This document shows positions 1 through 6,010 of a stretch of DNA of 6,317 nucleotides, piece by piece. The translations under genes were made by a program, and so were the position numbers. The stretch's first letter is position 1; every line of letters begins with the position of its first letter. The stretch is from B8-G4 sp033720735 (GTDB taxonomy: Bacteria > Bacteroidota > Bacteroidia > Chitinophagales > Saprospiraceae): positions 1 to 6,317 of the forward strand of contig JAWWBX010000260.1 in NCBI GenBank assembly GCA_033720735.1, in the 5' to 3' direction. The notes below the pieces were generated by a model. That model saw nothing but the letters and a program-made list of their open reading frames with translations. It ran no database searches and was not told where the DNA came from.

Positions 1-50
1 AGGATTGCGGCCAGCACCATCAGAGCGGTGATGAAGAGATGCTTTTTCAT
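1..50 (-). CDS. Partial gene: N-terminal signal peptide of an exported protein, runs off the left edge
   Basis: Reading leftward from an ATG at 50-48, the frame stays open to the window edge and encodes MKKHLFITALMVLAAI plus part of one more codon. Two lysines after the Met, then a continuous hydrophobic stretch, make a textbook Sec signal peptide n- and h-region, so the product is probably exported or a lipoprotein. The cleavage site and everything after it lie outside the window, so no function can be given. The gene follows the acyl-CoA dehydrogenase on the same strand, but the 237-bp repeat-containing gap makes a shared operon unlikely. No Shine-Dalgarno sequence is visible. The bases just upstream of the ATG are A/T-rich (AACAATT), as is usual in Bacteroidota. 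The start is well supported by the signal-peptide pattern; the identity is unknown. Confidence 0.7.
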   Translation of the reverse strand, partial: MKKHLFITALMVLAAI

Positions 51-86
51 AATTGTTACTGTTGGATCGTGAAAATGATGAGTCGC

Positions 87-94
87 CTAAAGTA
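87..94 (-). promoter_or_regulatory. Possible -7 promoter element (TACTTTAG) for the signal-peptide gene
   Basis: On the minus strand this reads TACTTTAG, one mismatch from the Bacteroidota -7 consensus TAnnTTTG. It lies about 36 bp upstream of the ATG at 50. No TTG-type -33 element is seen at the usual distance, where the first hairpin repeat begins. This is a weak call, based only on motif and position. Confidence 0.25.
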
Positions 95-111
95 GTGAAT
101 TCTGTGTTCAC

Positions 112-159
112 GTGCCTGCCCTGTACGCGGAGCGTAGCGGAGTCGTACGGGGTTCAGGT
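112..159. repeat. Hairpin-forming intergenic repeat, copy 1 (full length, 48 bp)
   Basis: First of three near-identical copies in the gap between the dehydrogenase stop and the next gene. It forms a hairpin: GCCTG (114-118) and CCCTGTAC (119-126) pair with GTACGGGG (145-152) and CAGGT (155-159), with a TT bulge at 153-154. The 18-base loop holds GCGGAG twice. The inner stem is 8 bp with one G-T pair; the outer stem adds 4-5 bp. No T-run follows on either strand, so it is not a standard intrinsic terminator. It looks like a dispersed REP-like palindromic element of the kind found between Bacteroidota genes; its role is unknown. Confidence 0.75.
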
Positions 160-190
160 GCCTGCCCTGTACGCGGAGCGTAGCGGAGTC
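158..190. repeat. Hairpin repeat, copy 2 (3'-truncated, 33 bp)
   Basis: This copy begins within the last two bases of copy 1 and is identical to its first 33 bases, from GTGCCTGCC through GCGGAGTC. It then diverges into TGTATC, losing the GTACGGGG and CAGG arms, so it cannot form the full hairpin. It seems to be a head-to-tail duplicate whose 3' part has been lost or replaced by the 8-bp repeats that follow. Confidence 0.75.
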
Positions 191-196
191 TGTATC

Positions 197-220
197 TCGT
201 GTTCTTGTGTTCACGTGTTC
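197..220. repeat. Three tandem 8-bp units, NNGTGTTC
   Basis: TCGTGTTC, TTGTGTTC and ACGTGTTC follow one another without gaps between hairpin-repeat copies 2 and 3. The GTGTTC core is invariant and only the first two bases vary. The 12-mer TGTGTTCACGTG within this stretch (206-217) also occurs just before copy 1 (103-114), so these units appear to belong to the same repeat cluster. Confidence 0.6.
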
Positions 221-222
221 GA

Positions 223-270
223 GTGCCTGCCCTGTACGCGGAGCGCAGCGGAGTCGTACGGGGTTCAGGT
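223..270. repeat. Hairpin-forming intergenic repeat, copy 3 (full length, 48 bp)
   Basis: Identical to copy 1 except for one base in the loop (GAGCGC in place of GAGCGT). The stem arms are fully conserved: GCCTG 225-229, CCCTGTAC 230-237, GTACGGGG 256-263 and CAGGT 266-270. The substitution falls in the loop and leaves the arms intact, which fits a structure that matters. It lies 17 bp beyond the dehydrogenase stop codon, so it would be transcribed into that gene's 3' end and could protect the mRNA. Confidence 0.75.
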
Positions 271-287
271 CCCTGTCTGCTGGCAAG

Positions 288-1436
288 CTACAATCCCTTC
301 CGGATCTCCCGGCTGATCACCAGTTTCTGGATCTCCGAGGTGCCCTCGCCAATTGTGCAGAGCTTGGCATCGCGGTAGAATTTCTCTACGGGGAAGTCCT
401 TGGTGTAACCATAGCCGCCAAAGATCTGTACGGCATCGGTTGCGACCTGCACAGCGATCTCTGAAGCGTAGTATTTAGCCATGGCAGACGCCTTGGTGAC
501 GGGCTCGCCGCGGTCCTTGAGATAGGCTGCCTTGCGGGTGAGCAGCTCAGCTGCCTGGATCTTGGTGGTCATGTCGGCGAGCTTGAACGAGATGGCCTGG
601 AAGTTGATGATGGGCTTGCCGAATTGCTGCCGCTCCTTGGCATATTGTACCGAGGCTTCGTAGGCGCCTTTGGCTATCCCGAGGGATAATGCAGCAATGC
701 TGATGCGGCCGCCGTCGAGCACCTTCATGGACTGGATGAAGCCCATGCCGACCTCGCCGATCACCTGATCCTTGTGGACCCGGCAGCCTTCGAAGATCAT
801 CTCCGCGGTTTCCGAGGCGCGCATGCCAAGCTTGTTCTCTTTCTTGCCCGCCATAAAACCCGGCGTACCACGCTCAACGATAAATGCGGTCATGCCTCGG
901 CTGTCGAGCAATTCGCCGGTGCGTGCGATCACAACAGCCACATCGCCGGAGATGCCATGTGTGATCCAGTTCTTCGATCCATTGATCAGCCAGTAGTCAC
1001 CATCCCGGTACGCCGTGCACCGCATCCGCATCGCGTCACTGCCGGTATTGGGTTCGGTCAGACCCCATGCCCCGATCCACTCGCCAGTGGCGAGCTTCGA
1101 CAGGTACTTCTCTTTCTGTTCGTGGCTACCGAACTGATTGATGTGGCCGCTGCACAATGAGTTGTGTGCGGCCACGGAGAGACCGATCGAACCGCACACC
1201 TTGGAGATCTCGGTAATGATCGTGACATAGGCCTGGTAGTCCAGTCCGGCGCCGCCGTACATCTCGGGGACCAGCGCGCCTAAAAACCCGTGTGCACCCA
1301 TCTCGTGCATCATGTCTTTGGGAAAGTGCTGGGCCTCATCCCACTCCATCACGTGTGGGCGGATGTGCCTGTCGGCAAATTCACGCGCACTTTCCTCGAT
1401 GAGTGTCAGGTTTTCTGCTGTTGCAACTGCCTCCAT
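288..1436 (-). CDS. Acyl-CoA dehydrogenase (short/medium-chain type)
   Basis: A 382-residue FAD flavoprotein that introduces the alpha-beta double bond into an acyl-CoA, normally passing electrons to electron-transfer flavoprotein, in beta-oxidation or branched-chain amino acid breakdown in the cytoplasm. It has the expected length and all hallmarks: family signature 1 GLTEPNTGSD at 125-134, the FAD-contacting NWITHG at 156-161, RQQFGKP at 269-275, and signature 2 QIFGGYGY...FYRD at 337-356. The predicted catalytic base is Glu364 in IGEGTSEIQ, the position used by short- and medium-chain enzymes and not by isovaleryl-CoA dehydrogenase. Substrate chain length cannot be read from sequence. The ATG at 1436 gives a family-typical N-terminus and lies just downstream of a good -7 element. 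The stop is TAG. It follows rarA on the same strand but appears to have its own promoter. Confidence 0.95.
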   Translation of the reverse strand: MEAVATAENLTLIEESAREFADRHIRPHVMEWDEAQHFPKDMMHEMGAHGFLGALVPEMYGGAGLDYQAYVTIITEISKVCGSIGLSVAAHNSLCSGHINQFGSHEQKEKYLSKLATGEWIGAWGLTEPNTGSDAMRMRCTAYRDGDYWLINGSKNWITHGISGDVAVVIARTGELLDSRGMTAFIVERGTPGFMAGKKENKLGMRASETAEMIFEGCRVHKDQVIGEVGMGFIQSMKVLDGGRISIAALSLGIAKGAYEASVQYAKERQQFGKPIINFQAISFKLADMTTKIQAAELLTRKAAYLKDRGEPVTKASAMAKYYASEIAVQVATDAVQIFGGYGYTKDFPVEKFYRDAKLCTIGEGTSEIQKLVISREIRKGL

Positions 1437-1465
1437 GCCGATGTCTTGATTTCAGTTAGAGAACA

Positions 1466-1473
1466 CAAAAATA
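1466..1473 (-). promoter_or_regulatory. Bacteroidota-type -7 element (TATTTTTG) for the acyl-CoA dehydrogenase
   Basis: The minus strand reads TATTTTTG, a full match to TAnnTTTG. It ends 30 bp before the dehydrogenase ATG, giving an inferred leader of some 20-25 bases. No convincing TTG -33 element lies 19-21 bp upstream. Position and exact match make it the best promoter candidate in the window, and it suggests the dehydrogenase is transcribed independently of rarA. Confidence 0.5.
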
Positions 1474-1500
1474 GTCAGTTAGTTGTTGCGCATTGGGCCG

Positions 1501-1509
1501 TGTGGATAA
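1501..1509 (-). promoter_or_regulatory. Single DnaA-box-like 9-mer (TTATCCACA)
   Basis: On the minus strand this is an exact match to the classical DnaA box TTATCCACA. It lies between the rarA stop and the dehydrogenase start, about 28 bp upstream of the -7 element. It could be a DnaA binding site affecting the dehydrogenase promoter. No second box was noticed nearby, so it is not an origin, and one 9-mer can arise by chance. Confidence 0.3.
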
Positions 1510-1546
1510 TTTGTCCCATGCTGTCAGCGACAGGCAGCAAACAAGC

Positions 1547-2821
1547 CTATTTCTGGTAGTGAACGGCCCACAATGTTTTGATCAGCTCACGGTAGCGCTG
1601 CTCCGCAGGGTTGTCCCCCGGCTCGTAAAAAACCCGACCCGAAATCTCCTCCGGCAGGAATTCCTGGCGGACAAAATTGCCTTGGTAATCGTGTGCGTAA
1701 CGGTACGCCTTGCCATAATCGAGTTCCTTCATAAGCTGGGTGGGGGCGTTGCGTATGGGTAAAGGGATGGACAGTGGACCGCTCTTTCTGACTTCAGCCA
1801 TCGCCCGGTCAATGGCGGTGTAGGCAGAGTTGCTCTTGGGTGACAAGGCCAGGTAAATGACCGCTTGTGAAAGAATGATCCGGGCTTCAGGCATCCCGAC
1901 AAACTGAACCGCCTCAGCGGCGGCATTGGCGAGCAGGAGGGCGTTGGGATTAGCCAGGCCAATGTCTTCCGCTGCAAGGATCACCAGACGCCGGGCAATG
2001 AATTTGATGTCCTCACCACCCTCCAGCATCCGGGCGAGGTAGTAAACACCGGCATGTGGATCGGACCCGCGGATCGACTTGATGAAGGCCGAGATGGTAT
2101 CGTAGTGCTGTTCTCCTCCCTTGTCGTAGAGCGCGATATTGCGCTGGATCAGCTCCTTGATACGGGCATTGTCAATATGGACTTCGCCTTCTGTCTGGGT
2201 GGTGGCCAGTTCGAGGATGTTCATGAGTTTGCGTGCGTCTCCGCCCGAATACTGCAGCATGGCCTCCGACTCCTCCACGACGATGCTCCGGGACTTCAGT
2301 TCTTCATCCTGTTCAATGGCGCGTTGCACCAGTTCGAGCAATTCGTCACGCGAGAGATGGTTGAGTACGTACACCTGGCAGCGGGAGAGGAGCGCCGAGA
2401 TCACTTCAAAGCTGGGGTTTTCGGTCGTCGCACCGATCAACGTGATCGTGCCGTCCTCCACGGCGCCCAACAGTGCATCCTGCTGCGACTTGCTGAAGCG
2501 GTGGATCTCGTCGATAAAGAGGATCGGATTTGGGCGGTCGAAGAAACGCTGGTTTTTGGCCTTGGCAATGGCCTCCCGGATGTCCTTGACGCCTGAGTTG
2601 ATGGCGCTCAAGGCAATGAAGGGGCGTTCAAGGGTATGGGCGATAATGCGTGCCAGGGTGGTTTTGCCCACGCCGGGTGGCCCCCAGAAGATCATCGACG
2701 GGATCTTGCCGCGCTCCAGAGCCTTGCGCAACACGGCTTCCGGGCCCAGCAAGTGTGTTTGTCCGACCACCTCGTCGAGGCTTTTCGGACGCATGCGTTC
2801 GGCGAGAGGAGTATTGAGCAT
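1547..2821 (-). CDS. rarA: Replication-associated recombination protein A (RarA/MgsA, AAA+ ATPase)
   Basis: A 424-residue cytoplasmic ATPase of the RarA/MgsA/WRNIP1 family, related to clamp-loader and RuvB ATPases, which acts at stalled or damaged replication forks. Motifs in order: the N-terminal PLAERMRPKSLDEVVGQ (5-21) typical of the family, Walker A GPPGVGKTT (47-55), Walker B ILFIDEIHRF (100-109), sensor 1 GATTENPSF (130-138), an arginine-finger candidate in LSRC (145-148), and sensor 2 GGDARKL (193-199). The C-terminal half carries the family's helical tetramerisation region, including SDPHAGVYYLARM (253-265), AAEDIGLANP (283-292) and KSGPLSIPLP (346-355). The length is normal and no key residue is missing. 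The ATG at 2821 gives the conserved N-terminus directly. It is divergent from the large secreted-protein gene. No terminator is evident after its TAG stop. Confidence 0.96.
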   Translation of the reverse strand: MLNTPLAERMRPKSLDEVVGQTHLLGPEAVLRKALERGKIPSMIFWGPPGVGKTTLARIIAHTLERPFIALSAINSGVKDIREAIAKAKNQRFFDRPNPILFIDEIHRFSKSQQDALLGAVEDGTITLIGATTENPSFEVISALLSRCQVYVLNHLSRDELLELVQRAIEQDEELKSRSIVVEESEAMLQYSGGDARKLMNILELATTQTEGEVHIDNARIKELIQRNIALYDKGGEQHYDTISAFIKSIRGSDPHAGVYYLARMLEGGEDIKFIARRLVILAAEDIGLANPNALLLANAAAEAVQFVGMPEARIILSQAVIYLALSPKSNSAYTAIDRAMAEVRKSGPLSIPLPIRNAPTQLMKELDYGKAYRYAHDYQGNFVRQEFLPEEISGRVFYEPGDNPAEQRYRELIKTLWAVHYQK

Positions 2822-2896
2822 AACCAGAATGCACGAAATTAGTCGGACATTTTACAAACGCCGCAGCACGAATCTACGTGTTAGAGAGTGAAACAC
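2822..2896. promoter_or_regulatory. Short divergent intergenic region between rarA and the secreted-protein gene
   Basis: About 75 bp must carry the promoters of two divergent genes unless one of them starts inside the other's leader. On the minus strand, TAATTTCG (2834-2841) is one mismatch from TAnnTTTG but sits very close to the rarA ATG. On the plus strand only a poor match, TACGTGTT (2875-2882), is seen. Neither has a -33 element at normal spacing. The promoter assignment is inference from gene layout. Confidence 0.3.
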
Positions 2897-5800
2897 ATGT
2901 ATTCATCATCAAGCGTACGAACCATGCGAAAACTAGTTACTCTTTGTCTTTTGATCACAGCCGGGATCACCACAAGTGTTGCACAGGTGATCAATGTCAG
3001 CGGAACTGTTGTGAACAATAACGGGGATGGCGTGGCTGGCGTCGAGTTACTCGTCAACGCGGTCTTCAGTGACTCTACCTTCTTTTTTGTCACAGCGGCC
3101 ACCGATGTAAACGGCTATTATGAGGTCGACATCCCGGTGCCGCCAACCTCGGCGATCGTGATCGTGACAGTATCATTGATCGATTGTAACGGGACGCTTC
3201 TTGATATGATCTTTACGTGGGTCCCGGGGATCACCACTGACTTTGTCGCCGACTTCGTGTATTGCGGGGGAACCGGCGGCGGTGATTCGTGTGCGGTCGC
3301 GATCATTCCAGAATTTGATCCGACCATTGCTCAGACCATCCTCTTTGCCTTGCCTCTCAATAACACTGCCGGCGTCACGTTTGCCTGGAACACGGGCGAG
3401 ACGACGCAGTCGATCGTGCCCGATACATTTGGCACGTATTGCGTGGACATGACAACAGCCGACGGTTGTGTAGCGTCGGACTGTTTCGAGTTTGTAGGGG
3501 ATAGCACCAATTGCTTTGTGATGATCTCTGCAGGCAATACCGGCAGCACGCCGGGGGATGTTCTGGTGGCGACGGCTTACGGCGTCCCACCGTTTGCTTA
3601 TGCATGGAGTACCGGCGAGACGACGGCTTCGATCCCGATTCCCGGGCCCGGTGAATACTGTGTTTCAGTGACTGACGCGACTGGGTGCTCGGCATCGGAT
3701 TGTATCATGATCGACTCGACGACCTGCAGCGTGCATATCATCGCGACCCCGAATGGCGGCCTTGAGGCCATCGGATTTGGAGCAGAGCCGATCACTTACG
3801 AATGGAGTACCGGAGAAGCGGGTCCCGTGATCTTCCCAACGCAACCTGGTACCTATTGTGTATCCATGGTCGACGCCAACGGTTGTGCGGCCACGGCTTG
3901 CTATACCTACGCCTTTTCGGATTGCGAAGTCTTCATCGCCTACGAAGGCCCCGGCACACTTGCGGCCATTGCTTTCGGGCACCCGCCATTTACCTACCTC
4001 TGGAATACGGGTGAAACCACTGCGGCCATCCAGCCTGTGGAAGAAGGCGAGTATTGCGTTACCATTAGCGATGCCAACGGATGCACCGCATTTACCTGTG
4101 ATTACTATACCCCCTTTGATTTCTGCGAAACCGTGCTCATATATACCGGAGATCCGACTACTGGAACGGTGGGCAACACCTTGTTTGCTTTCAGCCTGGG
4201 GATCCCGCCATTTACCTATCTGTGGTCGACCGGAGACAGCACCGAGTCGATCCAGCTGGATTCGCTCGTACCCGGTATCTGCGTGACGGTCACTGATGCG
4301 ACTGGCTGCGTCGATACGGCCTGTACCGACGAGCTGCTCAACAACTGCTGGAGCTGGATCTCCATCGAATACACCGGTGCGGGAGCCACCCTGACGGCGG
4401 TGAGTGACGTCTTTGCCACCACGCCGGCACAAAGCTACTTGTGGTCTACTGGTGAGACGACGCATGCCATTAATGTGACTGTGGAAGGCACGTATTGTGT
4501 CACGGTCACCAATGCGAACGGATGTGCGAGCGAGTCTTGTGTCGTTGTTGATTTCGGCATCTTCGGTGATACCTGTCTGGCACTGGTGTTGGCCTATCCC
4601 GATCCGACGACGGCAAACAGCTACACGGTCGAGGCGCTGGCATTCGGGCATCCGCCATTCACCTATGACTGGAGTACCGGGGACAGTACAGCGGTGATCC
4701 AGGTTCAATCGTTGTCCAACGACCTGTGCGTCACCGTGACAGATGCGACCGGTTGTGTTGCCGAAGCGTGTTACATCGACATCAATTTCCCGTTCTGCGA
4801 TGTGTGGATCGATGCCCATCCTACTGACTCATCAGGTGTCTGGGCGTTGACAGCATTTGGCAATGCACTGAACCCCAATTGGAGCTATCAGTGGAGTACG
4901 GGAGACACGACGCCATCGATCCTGGTTTCAGCGACAGGTGATTACTGCGTGACGGTGACTTCCCTGGTTGCCGGAGACAGTTGTGTCGCAGAAGCTTGCG
5001 TATTTGTTGATGTCGAGTTTGGCGATCCCTCCGATGCCGGCGGGCCGATTGAAGGGTTCATCCATGGCAACGGCTTCAGTCATTTCAGCGGGACCGCGGG
5101 ACTCTATACTCTCACCGCCAACGATCCGGCAAACTCGGTCTGGTCACTGGTAGATACAACGCGTATTGTCGAAGGCAACTTCTATTCATTCTCTCATGTC
5201 GATGCAGGCATCTATGCGGTGAAGGTCACCCTCGATGCCGGAACGGATGCGTCCGTACAGTTCTTCCCGACCTGGTACCTCAGTGCGGTCGAGTGGGATC
5301 AGGCCGATCCGATCTTCGTGCCCAATGCTTTGACCGTGTTGCACGATATCACGCTGGTGCAACAAAGCGGCGCGACGGGAGTTGGAGTCATCTCCGGAAC
5401 CCTGATCGATCCGGAAAATCTGCTACCCACACCAGAGCTGCGTTCGGGGGGCATCGCAGGCATCCAGATCCTGCTGCTCGATGCAGACGGCGAGCCATTG
5501 CGCTATACCTTGACGAATGAGAGCGGTGCCTACACGTTTGCCAGTCTGCCATGGGGTACCTACCGGCTCAAATTTGAACATGCCGGCGTCGTTTCGCCGG
5601 AAATGTGGGTGACGATCGGCCCTGATCATCCTGCAGCCAACGGGATTGTGATGTCCACCTCCGAGCTGACGTCCTCAACGCGGAACTTGCTTGACGCGGC
5701 AGCGGTGACATTATTCCCGCAGCCGGCGTCCGATTACCTCACGGTGGAGCTGGATGCAGACGTCCAAGCCGGATTGACCATGCAGGTGATGACCCTGAAC

Positions 5801-5947
5801 GGCCAGGTTGTGCAACAGTATGCAGAAGATCTTTTTGAGGGCACAGGCAACGCGACCCTGGATGTCAGCGGTCTTTCTTCCGGGATGTACTTGTTGCGAT
5901 TGCTCTCTGAACAAGGACAAATTACGCGCAAGTGGATTAAACAATAA
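2897..5947 (+). CDS. Large secreted SprB-repeat protein with T9SS type A sorting domain
   Basis: A 1016-residue exported protein, probably surface-anchored or released, with a possible adhesive or matrix role. In order: signal peptide (MRK at 10-12, hydrophobic core to TTSVAQ, cleavage near 29-30); a carboxypeptidase-regulatory-like beta-sandwich (about 33-123, VSGTV...TDVNGYYEV) with two cysteines; eight tandem SprB-like repeats (132-701); a Cys-free linker domain (about 715-825); a second regulatory-like domain (about 828-907, ISGTL...NESGAYTFASLPWGTY); and a type A C-terminal sorting domain (934-1016, FPQPASDYL, LNGQVV, LSSGMYLLRL, ending RKWIKQ). T9SS cargo is taken across the outer membrane and the domain is usually cleaved off. 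The start is uncertain: GTG 2888, ATG 2897 and ATG 2924 are in frame. ATG 2924 gives the most compact signal peptide; 2897 is used as the first ATG with a purine-rich leader. Ligand and function are unknown; no enzymatic domain is seen. Confidence 0.9.
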   Translation: MYSSSSVRTMRKLVTLCLLITAGITTSVAQVINVSGTVVNNNGDGVAGVELLVNAVFSDSTFFFVTAATDVNGYYEVDIPVPPTSAIVIVTVSLIDCNGTLLDMIFTWVPGITTDFVADFVYCGGTGGGDSCAVAIIPEFDPTIAQTILFALPLNNTAGVTFAWNTGETTQSIVPDTFGTYCVDMTTADGCVASDCFEFVGDSTNCFVMISAGNTGSTPGDVLVATAYGVPPFAYAWSTGETTASIPIPGPGEYCVSVTDATGCSASDCIMIDSTTCSVHIIATPNGGLEAIGFGAEPITYEWSTGEAGPVIFPTQPGTYCVSMVDANGCAATACYTYAFSDCEVFIAYEGPGTLAAIAFGHPPFTYLWNTGETTAAIQPVEEGEYCVTISDANGCTAFTCDYYTPFDFCETVLIYTGDPTTGTVGNTLFAFSLGIPPFTYLWSTGDSTESIQLDSLVPGICVTVTDATGCVDTACTDELLNNCWSWISIEYTGAGATLTAVSDVFATTPAQSYLWSTGETTHAINVTVEGTYCVTVTNANGCASESCVVVDFGIFGDTCLALVLAYPDPTTANSYTVEALAFGHPPFTYDWSTGDSTAVIQVQSLSNDLCVTVTDATGCVAEACYIDINFPFCDVWIDAHPTDSSGVWALTAFGNALNPNWSYQWSTGDTTPSILVSATGDYCVTVTSLVAGDSCVAEACVFVDVEFGDPSDAGGPIEGFIHGNGFSHFSGTAGLYTLTANDPANSVWSLVDTTRIVEGNFYSFSHVDAGIYAVKVTLDAGTDASVQFFPTWYLSAVEWDQADPIFVPNALTVLHDITLVQQSGATGVGVISGTLIDPENLLPTPELRSGGIAGIQILLLDADGEPLRYTLTNESGAYTFASLPWGTYRLKFEHAGVVSPEMWVTIGPDHPAANGIVMSTSELTSSTRNLLDAAAVTLFPQPASDYLTVELDADVQAGLTMQVMTLNGQVVQQYAEDLFEGTGNATLDVSGLSSGMYLLRLLSEQGQITRKWIKQ
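3290..4999 (+). repeat. Eight tandem SprB-like protein repeats with a four-cysteine framework
   Basis: Repeat starts (codon of the first Cys) are at 3290, 3512, 3725, 3923, 4124, 4346, 4574 and 4796, giving units of 66-76 residues. Each has a short beta-strand segment, a (P)PFTY-like strand, an invariant W-[SN]-T-G-[ED] motif, then [YIL]-C-V, [DN]A[TN]GC and a final Cys. The second-to-third Cys spacing is 9 residues in repeats 1-7 and 12 in repeat 8; the third-to-fourth spacing is 5 in all eight. The pattern matches the SprB repeat seen in gliding-motility adhesins and related Ig/PKD-like folds. The DNA of the units has diverged at many synonymous sites, so the array is not a recent expansion. 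Confidence 0.85.
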
Positions 5948-5967
5948 GTATACAATCAATGGTAGAC

Positions 5968-6007
5968 GCGAGAGCCTGACCTGCTACGGCAGGTCGGGTT
6001 TTCTCGC
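5968..6007 (+). terminator. Intrinsic terminator after the secreted-protein gene
   Basis: CCTGACCTGC (5975-5984) pairs with GCAGGTCGGG (5989-5998) across a TACG loop: a 10-bp GC-rich stem with one G-T pair, followed at once by TTTT (5999-6002). Flanking GCGAGA (5968-5973) and TCTCGC (6002-6007) can pair as well, extending the structure around an internal loop. It starts 20 bp after the TAA stop, as expected of a Rho-independent terminator. It also ends 3 bp before the next start codon and so lies in that gene's leader. Confidence 0.8.
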
Positions 6008-6010
6008 ATC

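Noticed and set aside
112..270. CRISPR-like array
   Set aside because: There are only three copies, with start-to-start distances of 46 and 65 bp. One copy is truncated and overlaps the previous one, so there are no real spacers, and no cas gene is visible.
223..270. Intrinsic terminator for the acyl-CoA dehydrogenase
   Set aside because: The hairpin is strong, but on the minus strand it is followed by GGGCAGGCAC-type sequence and not a T-run. The same element is repeated, which fits a dispersed repeat better.
53..316. Open frames on both strands across the intergenic repeats (87 and 76 codons)
   Set aside because: Their translations only repeat the DNA repeat in protein form (for example CLPCTRS twice) and show no domain. 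They are by-products of the hairpin repeats.
774..1160. A 128-codon plus-strand open frame
   Set aside because: It is antisense to the acyl-CoA dehydrogenase, which carries all family signatures across this stretch.
1516..1540. Small hairpin (CTGTC/GACAG) after rarA
   Set aside because: The stem is only about 5 bp, or 7 bp with a bulge, and has no T-run, too weak to call a terminator.
2139..2891. A 250-codon plus-strand open frame
   Set aside because: It is antisense to rarA, whose motifs are complete. The translation is Ser/Arg-rich with no recognisable domain, so it is a shadow frame.
3665..4819. A 384-codon open frame on the minus strand opposite the repeat region
   Set aside because: It lies fully antisense to a well-supported coding region. 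Its product is rich in Arg, Gly and His and resembles no family I know. Its openness follows from the periodic codon pattern of the repeats on the other strand.
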